64,000 bases of DNA from JADJGC01 sp964576925 (GTDB lineage: Bacteria > Zixibacteria > MSB-5A5 > CAIYYT01), in assembly GCA_964576925.1 (NCBI GenBank), contig CAZNWJ010000001.1, positions 1 through 64,000 of the forward strand, read 5' to 3'. Positions 49,659-60,618 of the stretch are shown piece after piece (the first letter of the stretch is position 1; each line of letters starts with the position of its first letter). A program made the position numbers and the translations under genes. The notes beneath the pieces are model-generated. The model worked only from the letters and a program-made list of their open reading frames with translations, was not told where the DNA came from and did no database searches.

Positions 49659-51467
49659 GTGAGTGATCGTCTAGCTGCGATTGTTGTCGCGCTGATAACT
49701 AGCGCTGTGCTTGTTAGTCTGCAATTCCTTTTTCATTTCGCGCTTAGCGAAACCCTATGGCAATTCAGTAGTGTTACGAAGTGGCTTTCACTATTGATCG
49801 TATCACTATTCGTCTCGGCAATGCTAATTGTGGTGGCAAAAGCCATGACAAAGCACTCGCGAAAACGGGTGGGATTTGATCAAGTTGATGAGGGCGCACC
49901 TCGAAGATTCTTTGTCAAGGTCCTAAACTCGAGACGGGGAATCTGCGCTTTACTTGGTTTATCAACGCTTGTCATCTCCGTATCTACGGTTCTTGTGATT
50001 GAGCGAGGAATCCCGTTCCTCTCGTCTTTTCCTAGGTCAAGACTTCGCGTTGTAATTGCCAAATTCACTGGACCCGATTACAAGGACTTCGTAGGGGAGA
50101 GCGGCCTCGTTAAATCGATTGTGGGAGAGATCAAGGAGAGAATCTCGGCACGTGGGATGAATGAGTATTTGGATATTGACTACACCTACTTGCCGGTCCA
50201 CAACATAACTCAAGCGGAAGACGTGGCGAAACGGTATCGTGCTGCCCTCATCGTCTGGGGGACTTGGGAAAGTAGTGAAGGAGATATGAGAATTTCCCTA
50301 AAGCTTAACCCGATCGGCGGGTTTTGGTTCATGAGGGGGAATACCAGAGTCTACTATCAGGCAGAGATGCCCTTTGATAGATTAGAGCAAACTTCCCGCC
50401 TCATTCGAAACAAGCTCGATCTGATTGAGCACACATACCTGCTTGCGCGATTCTTGAGTCTATTTGCAGTATCGAATGTCGATGATAGCCAAAAGCGACT
50501 TGAGTTTGCAAGAGCCACATGGACTGAATTACACTCGCGATTCGATCTCGAGATCGACTACTTACTAAACATAATGCTTGGGAACGAGTTATCCTTGGCA
50601 GGCGAGTATGACAAGGCAATCCCTTACTTCAATGAGGCACTTGGATACCTCAGGCAATTCGAACCGAAGAATCAAATCGAGATTGGTGACTGCCTGGGCC
50701 ATCTGTCATTCCTGAACATGAGATTGGGGCGTACAATTCTCGCTCGAGAATTGATGAAGCAGGCGTTGAAGTCTGCGCCCGACTTATACCGGCTGACCTA
50801 TCTCGATGGCATTCTATCGTATCAGGAAGGATCTGCTACTTCTCTGCAGACTGTGGCGAAGCGAGCTACGGTCAATTTTCCTGATTCTGTCGAAATGCTC
50901 GATATGATAGGTACAAATCTGTTGAGGTTGGGCGAGCCTCGGAGTGGTCTCAGTCTGTTAATGCGTGTAGACTCACTGAAGGGAGACACAAATTCTGCTT
51001 TCCACTATTACCTGCTCGGTGGTCTCGCGTACGTGAATGGCGACGTTCAATTGGCGGAACGTATGTTTCGGGAATCACTGAATCGCGACCATTGCTTTGC
51101 CCAGTCAAGGCACAGGTTTGCAGTTCTGCTCTATTGCCAAGATCGTTACAAAGATGCACTGAGTCTGATAGACTGCGAGCCCATCAAGAATACGTTTGAT
51201 CAGAACGAGCTTCTCCGCTATAGGTTCTTGTGTCAACTTGGACTGGGTTGGCTAGATTCCGCGGAAACGTCAATAGCACTGTACCTCGACTCAACGACTG
51301 CACTTAGTAATCGGAGTTGGAGTGCGGATAGGAGACTACTTGATCAACGGATTCAATGGACAAAAGAACTCCAAAGCCACCTACGGAGGATTGGCGAAGA
51401 CTCTGTGGCGGTAAGAGAGTCTCTGTTACCAAGAAACCAGTGTGGTGTTCTTGGGTTTGAGAGCTGA
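49659..51467 (+). CDS. membrane protein with TolB-like and TPR regions
   Basis: A 602-residue protein with three N-terminal membrane helices (about 7-28, 40-60, 95-115). A segment resembling the TolB N-terminal-like fold follows (RVVIAKFTGPDYKD, VGESGLVKSIVGEIKERI, RYRAALIVWGTWESSEGDMR), then a long TPR array to the end (ANELSLAGEYDKAIPYFNEA-like units). It therefore shares design with the kinase at 5576 but has no kinase domain. By eye the base composition is more AT-rich than its neighbours, and codons such as AGA and TTA are more frequent, hinting at a different origin. The start codon is GTG. Role unknown. Confidence 0.82.
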   Translation: MSDRLAAIVVALITSAVLVSLQFLFHFALSETLWQFSSVTKWLSLLIVSLFVSAMLIVVAKAMTKHSRKRVGFDQVDEGAPRRFFVKVLNSRRGICALLGLSTLVISVSTVLVIERGIPFLSSFPRSRLRVVIAKFTGPDYKDFVGESGLVKSIVGEIKERISARGMNEYLDIDYTYLPVHNITQAEDVAKRYRAALIVWGTWESSEGDMRISLKLNPIGGFWFMRGNTRVYYQAEMPFDRLEQTSRLIRNKLDLIEHTYLLARFLSLFAVSNVDDSQKRLEFARATWTELHSRFDLEIDYLLNIMLGNELSLAGEYDKAIPYFNEALGYLRQFEPKNQIEIGDCLGHLSFLNMRLGRTILARELMKQALKSAPDLYRLTYLDGILSYQEGSATSLQTVAKRATVNFPDSVEMLDMIGTNLLRLGEPRSGLSLLMRVDSLKGDTNSAFHYYLLGGLAYVNGDVQLAERMFRESLNRDHCFAQSRHRFAVLLYCQDRYKDALSLIDCEPIKNTFDQNELLRYRFLCQLGLGWLDSAETSIALYLDSTTALSNRSWSADRRLLDQRIQWTKELQSHLRRIGEDSVAVRESLLPRNQCGVLGFES

Positions 51468-51532
51468 TCATGACAGCAGCGGTGCGCCTGGTAACAAGTG
51501 TCCACTGACAACCAGAGAGCCGGTTGCCCCCT

Positions 51533-52258
51533 ATGGCCAAATCCTCCATCGAATGGACCGAATCAACCTGGAACCCGTTAACCGGGTGCAGCAAGGTCTC
51601 GGACGGGTGCAAGCACTGCTATGCCGAGCGGATGGCGAAGCGGCTGCAGGCGATGGGAGTTGACAACTATCGCGACGGCTTCAAGCTGACGATGCATCCA
51701 CATGTGTTGCGCAAGCCTCTGGAATGGAAAACGCCGCAGCTAATCTTCGTGAACTCAATGAGTGATCTTTTCCACTGGGACGTGCCTGCCGAGTTTATCC
51801 AGCAGGTGTTTGCCACTATGCGCGAGGCGCATTGGCACGTCTTCCAGATTCTTACCAAGCGCGCTAAACGGCTGCCGAAACTCGATTCACAACTTGTCTG
51901 GACGCCGAATATCTGGATGGGCGTCAGCGTCGAAAATGACAAGGTTAGCTGGCGGATCGACCAATTGCGACAGACTCATGCACAGGTCAAATTCCTATCG
52001 TTGGAACCGCTGCTGGGGCCGCTGCCGAATCTAAGTCTGGCAGGGATCGACTGGGTAATTGTCGGCGGCGAATCGGGGCCGGGAGCGCGTCCGATGGACG
52101 AGGCATGGGTGCTCGACATCCGCGACCAATGCGAAGCAGCGCAAGTGAAGTTCTTCTTCAAACAATGGGGTGGCACAAACAAAAAGAAAGCCGGAAGAGT
52201 CCTTGATGGCAGAACCTACGACGCAATGCCGGCCATGCCAGATGAGGTGGCTGCGTAG
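51533..52258 (+). CDS. three-Cys-motif protein of the DUF5131 (Gp37/Gp68) family
   Basis: The 241-residue protein carries the CSKVSDGCKHC motif (C-x6-C-x2-C) that defines this family, near the N-terminus (SIEWTESTWNPLTGCSKVSDG). LIFVNSMSDLFHWDVP and IDWVIVGGESGPGARPMDEAW are further hallmarks. The Cys cluster may hold an iron-sulphur centre; the family is often called phage Gp37/Gp68 and frequently sits beside a partner called TcmP. No TcmP partner is seen here. The ATG at 51533 is preferred to a TTG three codons upstream. Biochemical activity is not known. Confidence 0.93.
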   Translation: MAKSSIEWTESTWNPLTGCSKVSDGCKHCYAERMAKRLQAMGVDNYRDGFKLTMHPHVLRKPLEWKTPQLIFVNSMSDLFHWDVPAEFIQQVFATMREAHWHVFQILTKRAKRLPKLDSQLVWTPNIWMGVSVENDKVSWRIDQLRQTHAQVKFLSLEPLLGPLPNLSLAGIDWVIVGGESGPGARPMDEAWVLDIRDQCEAAQVKFFFKQWGGTNKKKAGRVLDGRTYDAMPAMPDEVAA

Positions 52259-52370
52259 GAATGATGCGACTTTTCATTGGAGGGCGACCGGGCACTGTCT
52301 TGTGCTGAGTCGTCGCCTCTAATCCCACCATTGTTTGGCACAAAATCAAGACCTGCCGCAACAGTTTGGC

Positions 52371-52395
52371 TGGGAGGGGACAAGCCCCTCCCCTA
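52371..52395. repeat. short palindromic repeat between convergent genes
   Basis: GGGAGGGG (52372-52379) and CCCCTCCC (52385-52392) with a 5-base loop form an 8-base hairpin that ends with CCTACGG. It resembles a third type of dispersed short palindrome (AGGGGACAAGCCCCTCCCC). It lies between the convergent stops of DUF5131 (52258) and the sorting-domain protein (52407). Confidence 0.5.
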
Positions 52396-52406
52396 CGGAA
52401 ATCTGG

Positions 52407-54080
52407 TTACTTCAGCAGTGTCATTTTGCGGGTCTCGATATGGTCGCCGATTTGGAGGCGGTAGAAATAGACGCCGGAAGCCACTGCGTTGCCGGCGTCG
52501 TCGAATCCGTCCCATACCGCTGAATGGTTTCCCGCCGTTGTTTCCCGATCGACCAATGTCCGCACCCGCTGCCCCAGCGAATTGTAGATAGAGAGACTAA
52601 CCGGTATCGTTCGGATGACTTGATATTCAATCGTGGTCGTCGGATTGAAAGGATTGGGGTAGTTCTGCGACAAAGCGAAATCCGACGGCATTGGCGGTTG
52701 AACTTCATCCTCAGCGGCAGTTGCCGTGCTCACATCCATCTTCGCAATAAAGCCGTCCTGAACGCCGCCGGCTATTGTCAGCGCTGAAGCGGCGAAGGTC
52801 ACGGCGGCATTAAACTGGCCGCCAACATAGGCGGCAGTGCGATTCGGGCTCAGCGCCAGGCAGAGCGGGAAGGTATTCGTGATCAGGCCCGTGCTGCGCG
52901 CACTCCAGAGAATGGTGCCCTCGGAATTGATGCGCAGGCAGAGGACGTCGGCCGGACTGGTGATATTCACGATCGAACCGGGAAAGGTCACACCAAAACC
53001 AAAGTCGCCGGCAACGAGGAGGTCGCCGTTGGCCAGCACACGGATGCCGCGGGAGCGATAGTATGACGCTGTAGGCCCGGTGGAACCAATCACCCACTGG
53101 AGAACGCCGTCGGAGTTGTACTTGACAATGCACGATCCCGCAATTCCGCTTCCCGTGTTTATGGTGTCGGCGTCGAATCCGGCTTTGCCGGTGTAGTGGC
53201 CGAGGACGTAGACATCGCCGTGGTCGGAGGTTGTGACGGCATGGCCGATGTCCTCCTGACCAAAATCCGAGACCGCGCCGCCGCGACGTGCCCACATGAT
53301 CGAACCGTCAGGCTCAACTTTAACGACAAAGATATCAGCGTCGATTCCGCTGGAGGTGGTAAGAACATCGGTGCCATAAGTCAGCGTGCCGGTCATCCGC
53401 CCGGTGACAAGCAGACAGCCCCAGACATCAAGGGCGATGTCGCGATAGCTCACCGTGTTAGTGCCGCTGGCAGGTTTTGTTTGACTCCAAACGGTATCGC
53501 CATCGAGGGTGAACTTGGCAATCGTGCGGCCGGCCGCGACATAGAGGTTATTGCCAGTGTAGACGATTCCCCCGGGCGCGCTGATGACATTCGGGATCAG
53601 GGATGCCCACTGCGCATCGCCGTTGCTATTGTACTTGACGACTGCCGCCATTGAAGTGGCTGTACTCGCGACCTGAACGCCGCCCCCGCAATCGAGGGTG
53701 CCACTGAATGCCCCGGCAACATAGACGTTACCATCAAAGTCGGTAACGACATCAATGGCCTGATCGAGGAAGAACGACGAACCGAAGCGCTTAGCCCAAA
53801 CGTAGCTCCCGGCGGTGTTGATGCGGGCGACATACATGTCGGCGCCGTTGCTTTCGGCCTTGAGTTTGGTAGCGCCGAATTGCGCGCTATCGCCGAAGTC
53901 ACCGACGAGGTAGATGTTCTCATTCGGATCGGAAGCGATCGCGGTCACCCGGTTGGTTCCGTAGCCGCCGGTGGAGTAGGCCGCAACCTGTGCCCCCCAA
54001 TACCAGCTCTGAGCAAGGGTGACAGAGCATACGGAAATGATCGAAACAATGGCGAGCCGAATAATATCGAATATTCTCAT
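52407..54080 (-). CDS. surface or secreted protein with SBBP repeats and T9SS-type sorting domain
   Basis: From ATG 54080 (AGGAGAA seven bases upstream) the protein has 557 residues with a signal peptide (about 1-22, IISVCSVTLA-Q). The middle consists of seven or more SBBP-like beta-propeller blades, each with a signature such as SDPNENIYLVGDFGDSAQFG or DFDGNVYVAGAFSGTLDC. The C-terminal 90 residues are a FlgD-Ig/Por-type sorting domain (FALSQNYPNPFNPTTTIEYQ, then VYNSLGQRVRTLVD-like and SGVYFYRLQIGD). In Bacteroidetes this targets proteins to the type 9 secretion system. No Por or Gld component is in the window. Function of the propeller is unknown. Confidence 0.9.
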   Translation of the reverse strand: MRIFDIIRLAIVSIISVCSVTLAQSWYWGAQVAAYSTGGYGTNRVTAIASDPNENIYLVGDFGDSAQFGATKLKAESNGADMYVARINTAGSYVWAKRFGSSFFLDQAIDVVTDFDGNVYVAGAFSGTLDCGGGVQVASTATSMAAVVKYNSNGDAQWASLIPNVISAPGGIVYTGNNLYVAAGRTIAKFTLDGDTVWSQTKPASGTNTVSYRDIALDVWGCLLVTGRMTGTLTYGTDVLTTSSGIDADIFVVKVEPDGSIMWARRGGAVSDFGQEDIGHAVTTSDHGDVYVLGHYTGKAGFDADTINTGSGIAGSCIVKYNSDGVLQWVIGSTGPTASYYRSRGIRVLANGDLLVAGDFGFGVTFPGSIVNITSPADVLCLRINSEGTILWSARSTGLITNTFPLCLALSPNRTAAYVGGQFNAAVTFAASALTIAGGVQDGFIAKMDVSTATAAEDEVQPPMPSDFALSQNYPNPFNPTTTIEYQVIRTIPVSLSIYNSLGQRVRTLVDRETTAGNHSAVWDGFDDAGNAVASGVYFYRLQIGDHIETRKMTLLK

Positions 54081-54171
54081 GAACTTTCTCCTATTTAAGA
54101 CCAAGTTAACCTGAAATCGGCTTCTGGCAAGGGTAAAATCAACGTCTTGGAGTCGAAAGAAGGCTGCCTGC

Positions 54172-54885
54172 CTAGGAAGTTTTTGGCCTCAAGCGCCAGA
54201 GCGCCTGGGCGTTCAGAAGGCCTCGCAGACAGGGAATAGGTGAGAAAACTTCCCTTTCAATATCAAAGTACCGATTCAGGATGTCCCTCAGCTTTCGATA
54301 GTCGAACCCCTTGTGGGGTATGAACGCGTCGACCTGATTGCGCGGCACCGGCAATCCGAAGGTAGCCCGCAGCACTTCGCGCCAGGTGTGCCGTCGGTCG
54401 GAGCCGGTCAGCAGGCGCGCGAGCCCATACTTGATGAGGGCCGGAGCGCCGATTTCGATCGGAACGCTCACGACAACGATGCCGTCGGGAGTGAGCAGAC
54501 GCCGCAGCTCGGCAAGGGTTGACAAGACATGCTCGTCTTGCAAGTGCTCGAGCACCTCCAGACAGGCGATTCGATCAAAACAGTGGTCGGGAAGCTGTTT
54601 TGTCGCAGTGAGAATCTGAATCGGGCGTTCGGCGAAGCGGGCCTCAATCTGAGCCCGCAAGTACTCGAGCGGCTCCAGCGCCACGAGTTTTGCCAATGGG
54701 ACCTTGGCTGACAACAAGTCGAGCAGGAAGGCATCGCCTGAGCCGTAATCGAGTATCCGGGTATCGGGACGGGCTTCGAGAAGGCGCAATGCATGCACAA
54801 AGCGGCGCTGATGCGAAAAGCGGAAGGCGCTGCGGTTGTGGGCGTGAGTGCCACGGGCGTATTCGTCGCTGTTGTGCGTGATCAT
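54172..54885 (-). CDS. class I SAM-dependent methyltransferase
   Basis: A 237-residue protein with motif I RILDYGSGDAFLLDLLS, the acidic post-I VALEPLEYLRAQIEARF, IACLEVLEHLQDEHVLSTLA and VPIEIGAPALIKYGLARLL. The pattern fits the small-molecule/polysaccharide methyltransferases related to UbiE or the cell-surface sugar methyltransferases. Substrate unknown. Near the C-terminus FIPHKGFDYRKLRDILNRY precedes a hydrophobic tail. It runs leftward, divergent from glnS. Function of the neighbourhood is not evident. Confidence 0.86.
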   Translation of the reverse strand: MITHNSDEYARGTHAHNRSAFRFSHQRRFVHALRLLEARPDTRILDYGSGDAFLLDLLSAKVPLAKLVALEPLEYLRAQIEARFAERPIQILTATKQLPDHCFDRIACLEVLEHLQDEHVLSTLAELRRLLTPDGIVVVSVPIEIGAPALIKYGLARLLTGSDRRHTWREVLRATFGLPVPRNQVDAFIPHKGFDYRKLRDILNRYFDIEREVFSPIPCLRGLLNAQALWRLRPKTS

Positions 54886-55109
54886 TGCGAGATATATACG
54901 GAAAACGGCGCCCGAATTCCAGTCGGGGGGCGGTAATGCGGATCAGCCTTTGCTCTAAGTTGCCGGAAGTGGGCCAGCCTTTTTGACTTTTCCGATAGCA
55001 TTTACGACGAGTTTGTATATCTATCCCCTTAAGTTCAGTTGTAGCGCCAGGGAGTTTGGCCCCGGGCGGTTTTGCATATTCTTGATCTTAATGACGCGAG
55101 CGACGAAAA

Positions 55110-56798
<1,689 letters not shown>

Positions 56799-56810
56799 CC
56801 CAAGACACAA

Positions 56811-56836
56811 ACGGCGGTGTCGTCGGACACCGCCGT
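56811..56836. terminator. hairpin between glnS and the redox operon
   Basis: ACGGCGGTGTC (56811-56821), loop GTCG and GACACCGCCGT (56826-56836) form a perfect 11-base stem between the convergent stops. Read leftward it is followed by TTTGTGTCTT, so it best fits the end of the redox operon. On the glnS side no T-run follows. Confidence 0.75.
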
Positions 56837-56857
56837 GATCTCGTGGTTTCGAGTTCC

Positions 56858-59800
56858 CTATTGCTGCCCGAACAGCTGCGCCAGTCTTGTGTCGGTGCGC
56901 TCATCGAGAACAAGCACATTGGGACACTTGACGTCGGTCGCCTTGATCTGTGTCGGATAGACTTCGAAATGAGCCTTGCCGTCTCGGGTCGGGAAACTCG
57001 TTGAAAACTGAGCAGCACAATCCGGAACGGCTTCACGGGCTGGCAGCAAATGCGCCATCTCCTTCGCCAGCCATTCATGGCTATGGGCAGCACCCGAGGC
57101 TCCCCCGTCGGCGGCGTGCATGATCTGCGCAATGATCTCCAAATTGGTACGTCCGCTCAGCGGCTTGCCCAGCGCCTTGATGGGCTGACGCCGACCTTCC
57201 CAATTCGTGATTGTCCCTTCGTCTTCGACGTACGAGTTGAGCGGCAAGACAACATCCGCCATTTTTGCCGTTTCGGTCATGTACAGATCGGCCACAACGA
57301 GCAGTTCAAGTTGCTCGATCCGCTTCGCCCATCCGGGGTCAATGGCCGGGTTTTCGCCGAGAATGATCGCGCCCTTCATCTTGTCGCTGTCGAGAGCATC
57401 ACGGAAGCGCTGATGCGGATTTACGATGCAGGCCAGATCAGACTTCCAGATTCCGGTGAGCCTTTGCACGGCTTCAAGTGACGCTGCAATTCCGCCCGGC
57501 AACAAACGCTGGTCAAAACCGGTTAACTGCATTCCGCGCGTGTTTGCCTGGCTCGAGAGCAGTATCAATCCGTTTCCAACAGTTCCGACACGGCCGGTGA
57601 GCAGCATCAACGAGGCGAGTGCGCGCAGGTCGTTCGGCGAGCGATCGCGCCGGCTGTCAAGATTGTACAAAGCGACAACCTTTTTCGCCGGATCCATCAG
57701 CAGGCGTGCACACTCGGAGATTTTTTCGGAGCGGACGCCGGTGACGGCTTCGATCTCCTCGAGATCAAGCACTTCGACATAACGACGGAAGCGATCGAAC
57801 TCAAGAGTGCGAGCGGCCAGATAATCGGCGTTGTGCCCCTCTTGCTGAATGACTTCTGCCGCCAGAGCATTGAGCAGCAAGGTCGCCGTACCCCGACGAG
57901 GATCGAGCCAGTGGGTCGCGAAGCGGTTGATGCCGATATCAGCTGAGTTAATGACGATTGCCTCTTTGCCCTTCTTAAGCATTCGCTTCAGCCGGAAGCC
58001 CAAGACCGGGTTTTCGCGGAAGGGATCGCAATTGACCATCAATATCACATCCGCGGCCTCAAGCTCTGCGGTACCGCAGGTGGAGACGGTCGCACCAAGA
58101 ATATTGTCGAGAGCGTGATAGTCGCCGTCAGAAGCCAATTGCAGGAAGCTGCCGATCGTGTTGGTTTCGAGTGTGACACGCGCCAGTTTGCCGGCAAGGT
58201 AGAGCTCTTCGTCGGTCAGTTTGGGAGATGCAGAGACCAGCATAGAGTTGCGGCCATGTTCAACATGCAGTTCCTTGACTCCTTGCTCAATGCGCTCCCA
58301 GGCTTCCTCCCAGGTAGCGGCGACCAATTCGCCGCCGCGTCGTACGAATGGCTTGCGGAGCCGTTCGTTGCCCAGTAGCTGCTGGTAGCCGTAGCGCCCG
58401 CGCACGCAGAGCTCGCCGTAGTTCGGTTCGCCGGCGAATGAACCGGAAACATAGAACAGGTCGGGCGCTTTGGCGTTGATTTCGACATTGCAGCCGATCG
58501 AGCAGAAATTGCAGACGTTCTTGACCTTGTTCATCAGCCAGGGACCGCTGCGACCGAAAGGCATTTTGTCGACGATGGCCCCGGTGGGACAAACATCGAC
58601 GCAGTTGCCACACGAGATGCAGTTGGTTTCCGCGAGCGGTTTGTCGAGTGCCGGCTTGACCATGGTCTTGAAGCCGCGATAGACGAAACCGAGCGCGGCA
58701 ACATCGAGAATCTCGGAGCAGGTGCGAACGCAACGACCGCAGTTGATACACTTATTGGAATCCAGAGTAATGTAGGGGTGGCGTGTATCGACCTTGTAGC
58801 GGTTGAAGGCGCCAGCATACTTCGTTTGATCGGCGCCGTATTCACCGCAGTAGTCCTGCAGCTTGCAGCTCATGGCAACCTGACAGCCGCATTCGACGCA
58901 GCGGCAGGCTTCGAATTTCGCCTGTTCTTCTGTGAGACCGAGTTCGACTTCCTGGAAAGTGCGGATACGCTCGGCAACCGGGAGTTCCGGCAGATGGGAG
59001 CGTTGACTTGGTGTCGGATCGCAGATGTCTTCCGCCGTGAACTTCTTGAGATTATCTTTGCGGCTGGCGAAGATCGGGCGCAGTCGTTCGTACCTGCCGG
59101 TCTCGATGTAGTTCATGATAGCGAAGGCCGCGAGTCGACCGGCGGCAATGGCATCAATAGCGTCGGCCGGACCAGTGACAACATCGCCACCGGCAAACAC
59201 GCCTTCGCGTGAGGTCTTGAAAGTCCCCTCTGCCGCCATAATCGTGTGCCACTTGCTCAATTCGATTTCGGTGTGATCTCCATTTTCGACGCCGCCAAGG
59301 TCAGCTTCCTGGCCGATGGCAGAAATCACCCAGTCACAATCGAGGACGTAGTTGGAACCCTTCTTTTCCACAGGCCGACGGCGGCCGGAGGCGTCCGGTT
59401 CGCCCAACTCCATCTCGAGGCATTCCATAGACTGAAGCACACCGTCCTTCGAGTTAATCTTCACCGGGGCTGCGAGGTACTTAATCTGGATGCCTTCCTG
59501 TTCGGCCGCGACGATTTCGAGTTCGTTTGCCGGCATCTCCTTGCGGGTACGGCGATAGAGGATGACGACTTCGGAGGCGCCAAGACGCAGGCTCGTACGA
59601 GCCGCATCGATCGCTGTATTCCCGCCGCCGACAACGACGACGCGACCCTTGATGGCCGGTGCATGATTCATGGTCACGTCACGAAGGAAATCGACACCGC
59701 CGAGGACGCGCTCAACCTGTTCGTTGGCGATGCCCATTGTCTTGGCCAATTGGGCGCCGAGGCCGACGAAGACAGCCTTGTAACCATCATTCATCAGGCT

Positions 59801-60610
59801 GTCGATCGTGATCTCTTTGCCGAGACGAGTATTGGTGTGAACATCCACGCCCATGGCCGTAATCCAATTGATTTCCTTGTCGAGGACTGCTTTCGGCAGG
59901 CGATACTCGGGAATACCATAGCGCAGCATGCCGCCAAGCTCAGGCAGAGCTTCGAACACGGCAGGCTCATACCCCTCGAGAACCAGGTAGTAGGCACAGG
60001 TTAGACCGGCGGGACCGCCGCCGATGATAGCGACCTTCTTGCCGTTTCTTGGTCTTGGCACCGGCGTCCACATGTCTTCAAGATCTTTGTCGGCTGAAAA
60101 TCTCTTGAGGTAGTCGATCCCCACGGCGTCATCGATCAGCTTCCGCCGGCAAGCAAGCTCACACTTGCGGGTGCAGACACGACCGCAGACTGACGGAAAC
60201 GGATTCTTCTCTTTGATAAGCTTGATCGCATCCTGGTATTTGCCGAGGTAGGTCAAGGACATGTACCCTTGAATATCAATATCAGCCGGGCAATTCAGGC
60301 GGCAGGCACCGAAACACTCGGCGAAGTGATTTGAGGCGAGCAGTTCAAGGCAGGTCTTGCGCGCGTCAACTACCTTGGGTGAGCGCGTCTGGATGTCCAT
60401 TCCTTCCCAAGGCTTGGTTGCGCACGAGGGCACCAGCTTGCTCATCCCGGTGACTTCGACGACGCACAGGAAGCAGGAGCCAAACGGTTCAAGCTTGGGG
60501 TCGTGACACAATGTCGGGATCGAGTCGAGTTTGCGCTCGTGTACGATATCCAGGATCGTCCGGTTAGGATCGGCGGTGACTTGTTGTCCGTTTATCTTGA
60601 TATTAATCAT
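56858..60610 (-). CDS. NuoG-like subunit fused to a GltD-like flavoprotein
   Basis: A 1250-residue iron-sulphur flavoprotein and the large subunit of the operon. In order it has a [2Fe-2S] ferredoxin-like N-terminus (CHDPKLEPFGSCFLC, about 35-50), GltD-type cysteine-rich clusters (AECFGACRLNCPA, CGRVCTRKCELACRR), an FAD motif (VAIIGGGPAGLTCAYYLV, about 195), a pyridine-nucleotide motif (VVVVGGGNTAIDAARTSL, about 323), two [4Fe-4S] ferredoxin motifs (CINCGRCVRTC about 622, CISCGNCVDVCP about 667) and a NuoG/formate-dehydrogenase-like domain with its [4Fe-4S] start CNFCSIGCN (about 698) to the end. At the place where formate dehydrogenases carry the catalytic Cys or Sec I see only NTIGSFLQLASDGDY, so this domain is probably not a formate dehydrogenase but structural or an electron relay, as in NuoG. 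Stop of the NuoF gene is 8 bases upstream. Confidence 0.9.
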   Translation of the reverse strand: MINIKINGQQVTADPNRTILDIVHERKLDSIPTLCHDPKLEPFGSCFLCVVEVTGMSKLVPSCATKPWEGMDIQTRSPKVVDARKTCLELLASNHFAECFGACRLNCPADIDIQGYMSLTYLGKYQDAIKLIKEKNPFPSVCGRVCTRKCELACRRKLIDDAVGIDYLKRFSADKDLEDMWTPVPRPRNGKKVAIIGGGPAGLTCAYYLVLEGYEPAVFEALPELGGMLRYGIPEYRLPKAVLDKEINWITAMGVDVHTNTRLGKEITIDSLMNDGYKAVFVGLGAQLAKTMGIANEQVERVLGGVDFLRDVTMNHAPAIKGRVVVVGGGNTAIDAARTSLRLGASEVVILYRRTRKEMPANELEIVAAEQEGIQIKYLAAPVKINSKDGVLQSMECLEMELGEPDASGRRRPVEKKGSNYVLDCDWVISAIGQEADLGGVENGDHTEIELSKWHTIMAAEGTFKTSREGVFAGGDVVTGPADAIDAIAAGRLAAFAIMNYIETGRYERLRPIFASRKDNLKKFTAEDICDPTPSQRSHLPELPVAERIRTFQEVELGLTEEQAKFEACRCVECGCQVAMSCKLQDYCGEYGADQTKYAGAFNRYKVDTRHPYITLDSNKCINCGRCVRTCSEILDVAALGFVYRGFKTMVKPALDKPLAETNCISCGNCVDVCPTGAIVDKMPFGRSGPWLMNKVKNVCNFCSIGCNVEINAKAPDLFYVSGSFAGEPNYGELCVRGRYGYQQLLGNERLRKPFVRRGGELVAATWEEAWERIEQGVKELHVEHGRNSMLVSASPKLTDEELYLAGKLARVTLETNTIGSFLQLASDGDYHALDNILGATVSTCGTAELEAADVILMVNCDPFRENPVLGFRLKRMLKKGKEAIVINSADIGINRFATHWLDPRRGTATLLLNALAAEVIQQEGHNADYLAARTLEFDRFRRYVEVLDLEEIEAVTGVRSEKISECARLLMDPAKKVVALYNLDSRRDRSPNDLRALASLMLLTGRVGTVGNGLILLSSQANTRGMQLTGFDQRLLPGGIAASLEAVQRLTGIWKSDLACIVNPHQRFRDALDSDKMKGAIILGENPAIDPGWAKRIEQLELLVVADLYMTETAKMADVVLPLNSYVEDEGTITNWEGRRQPIKALGKPLSGRTNLEIIAQIMHAADGGASGAAHSHEWLAKEMAHLLPAREAVPDCAAQFSTSFPTRDGKAHFEVYPTQIKATDVKCPNVLVLDERTDTRLAQLFGQQ

Positions 60611-60618
60611 GGGTCACC

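Noticed and set aside
59246..60004. Rightward reading frame (252 codons) within the large redox subunit
   Set aside because: Antisense of the FAD/NAD domain, no independent signal.
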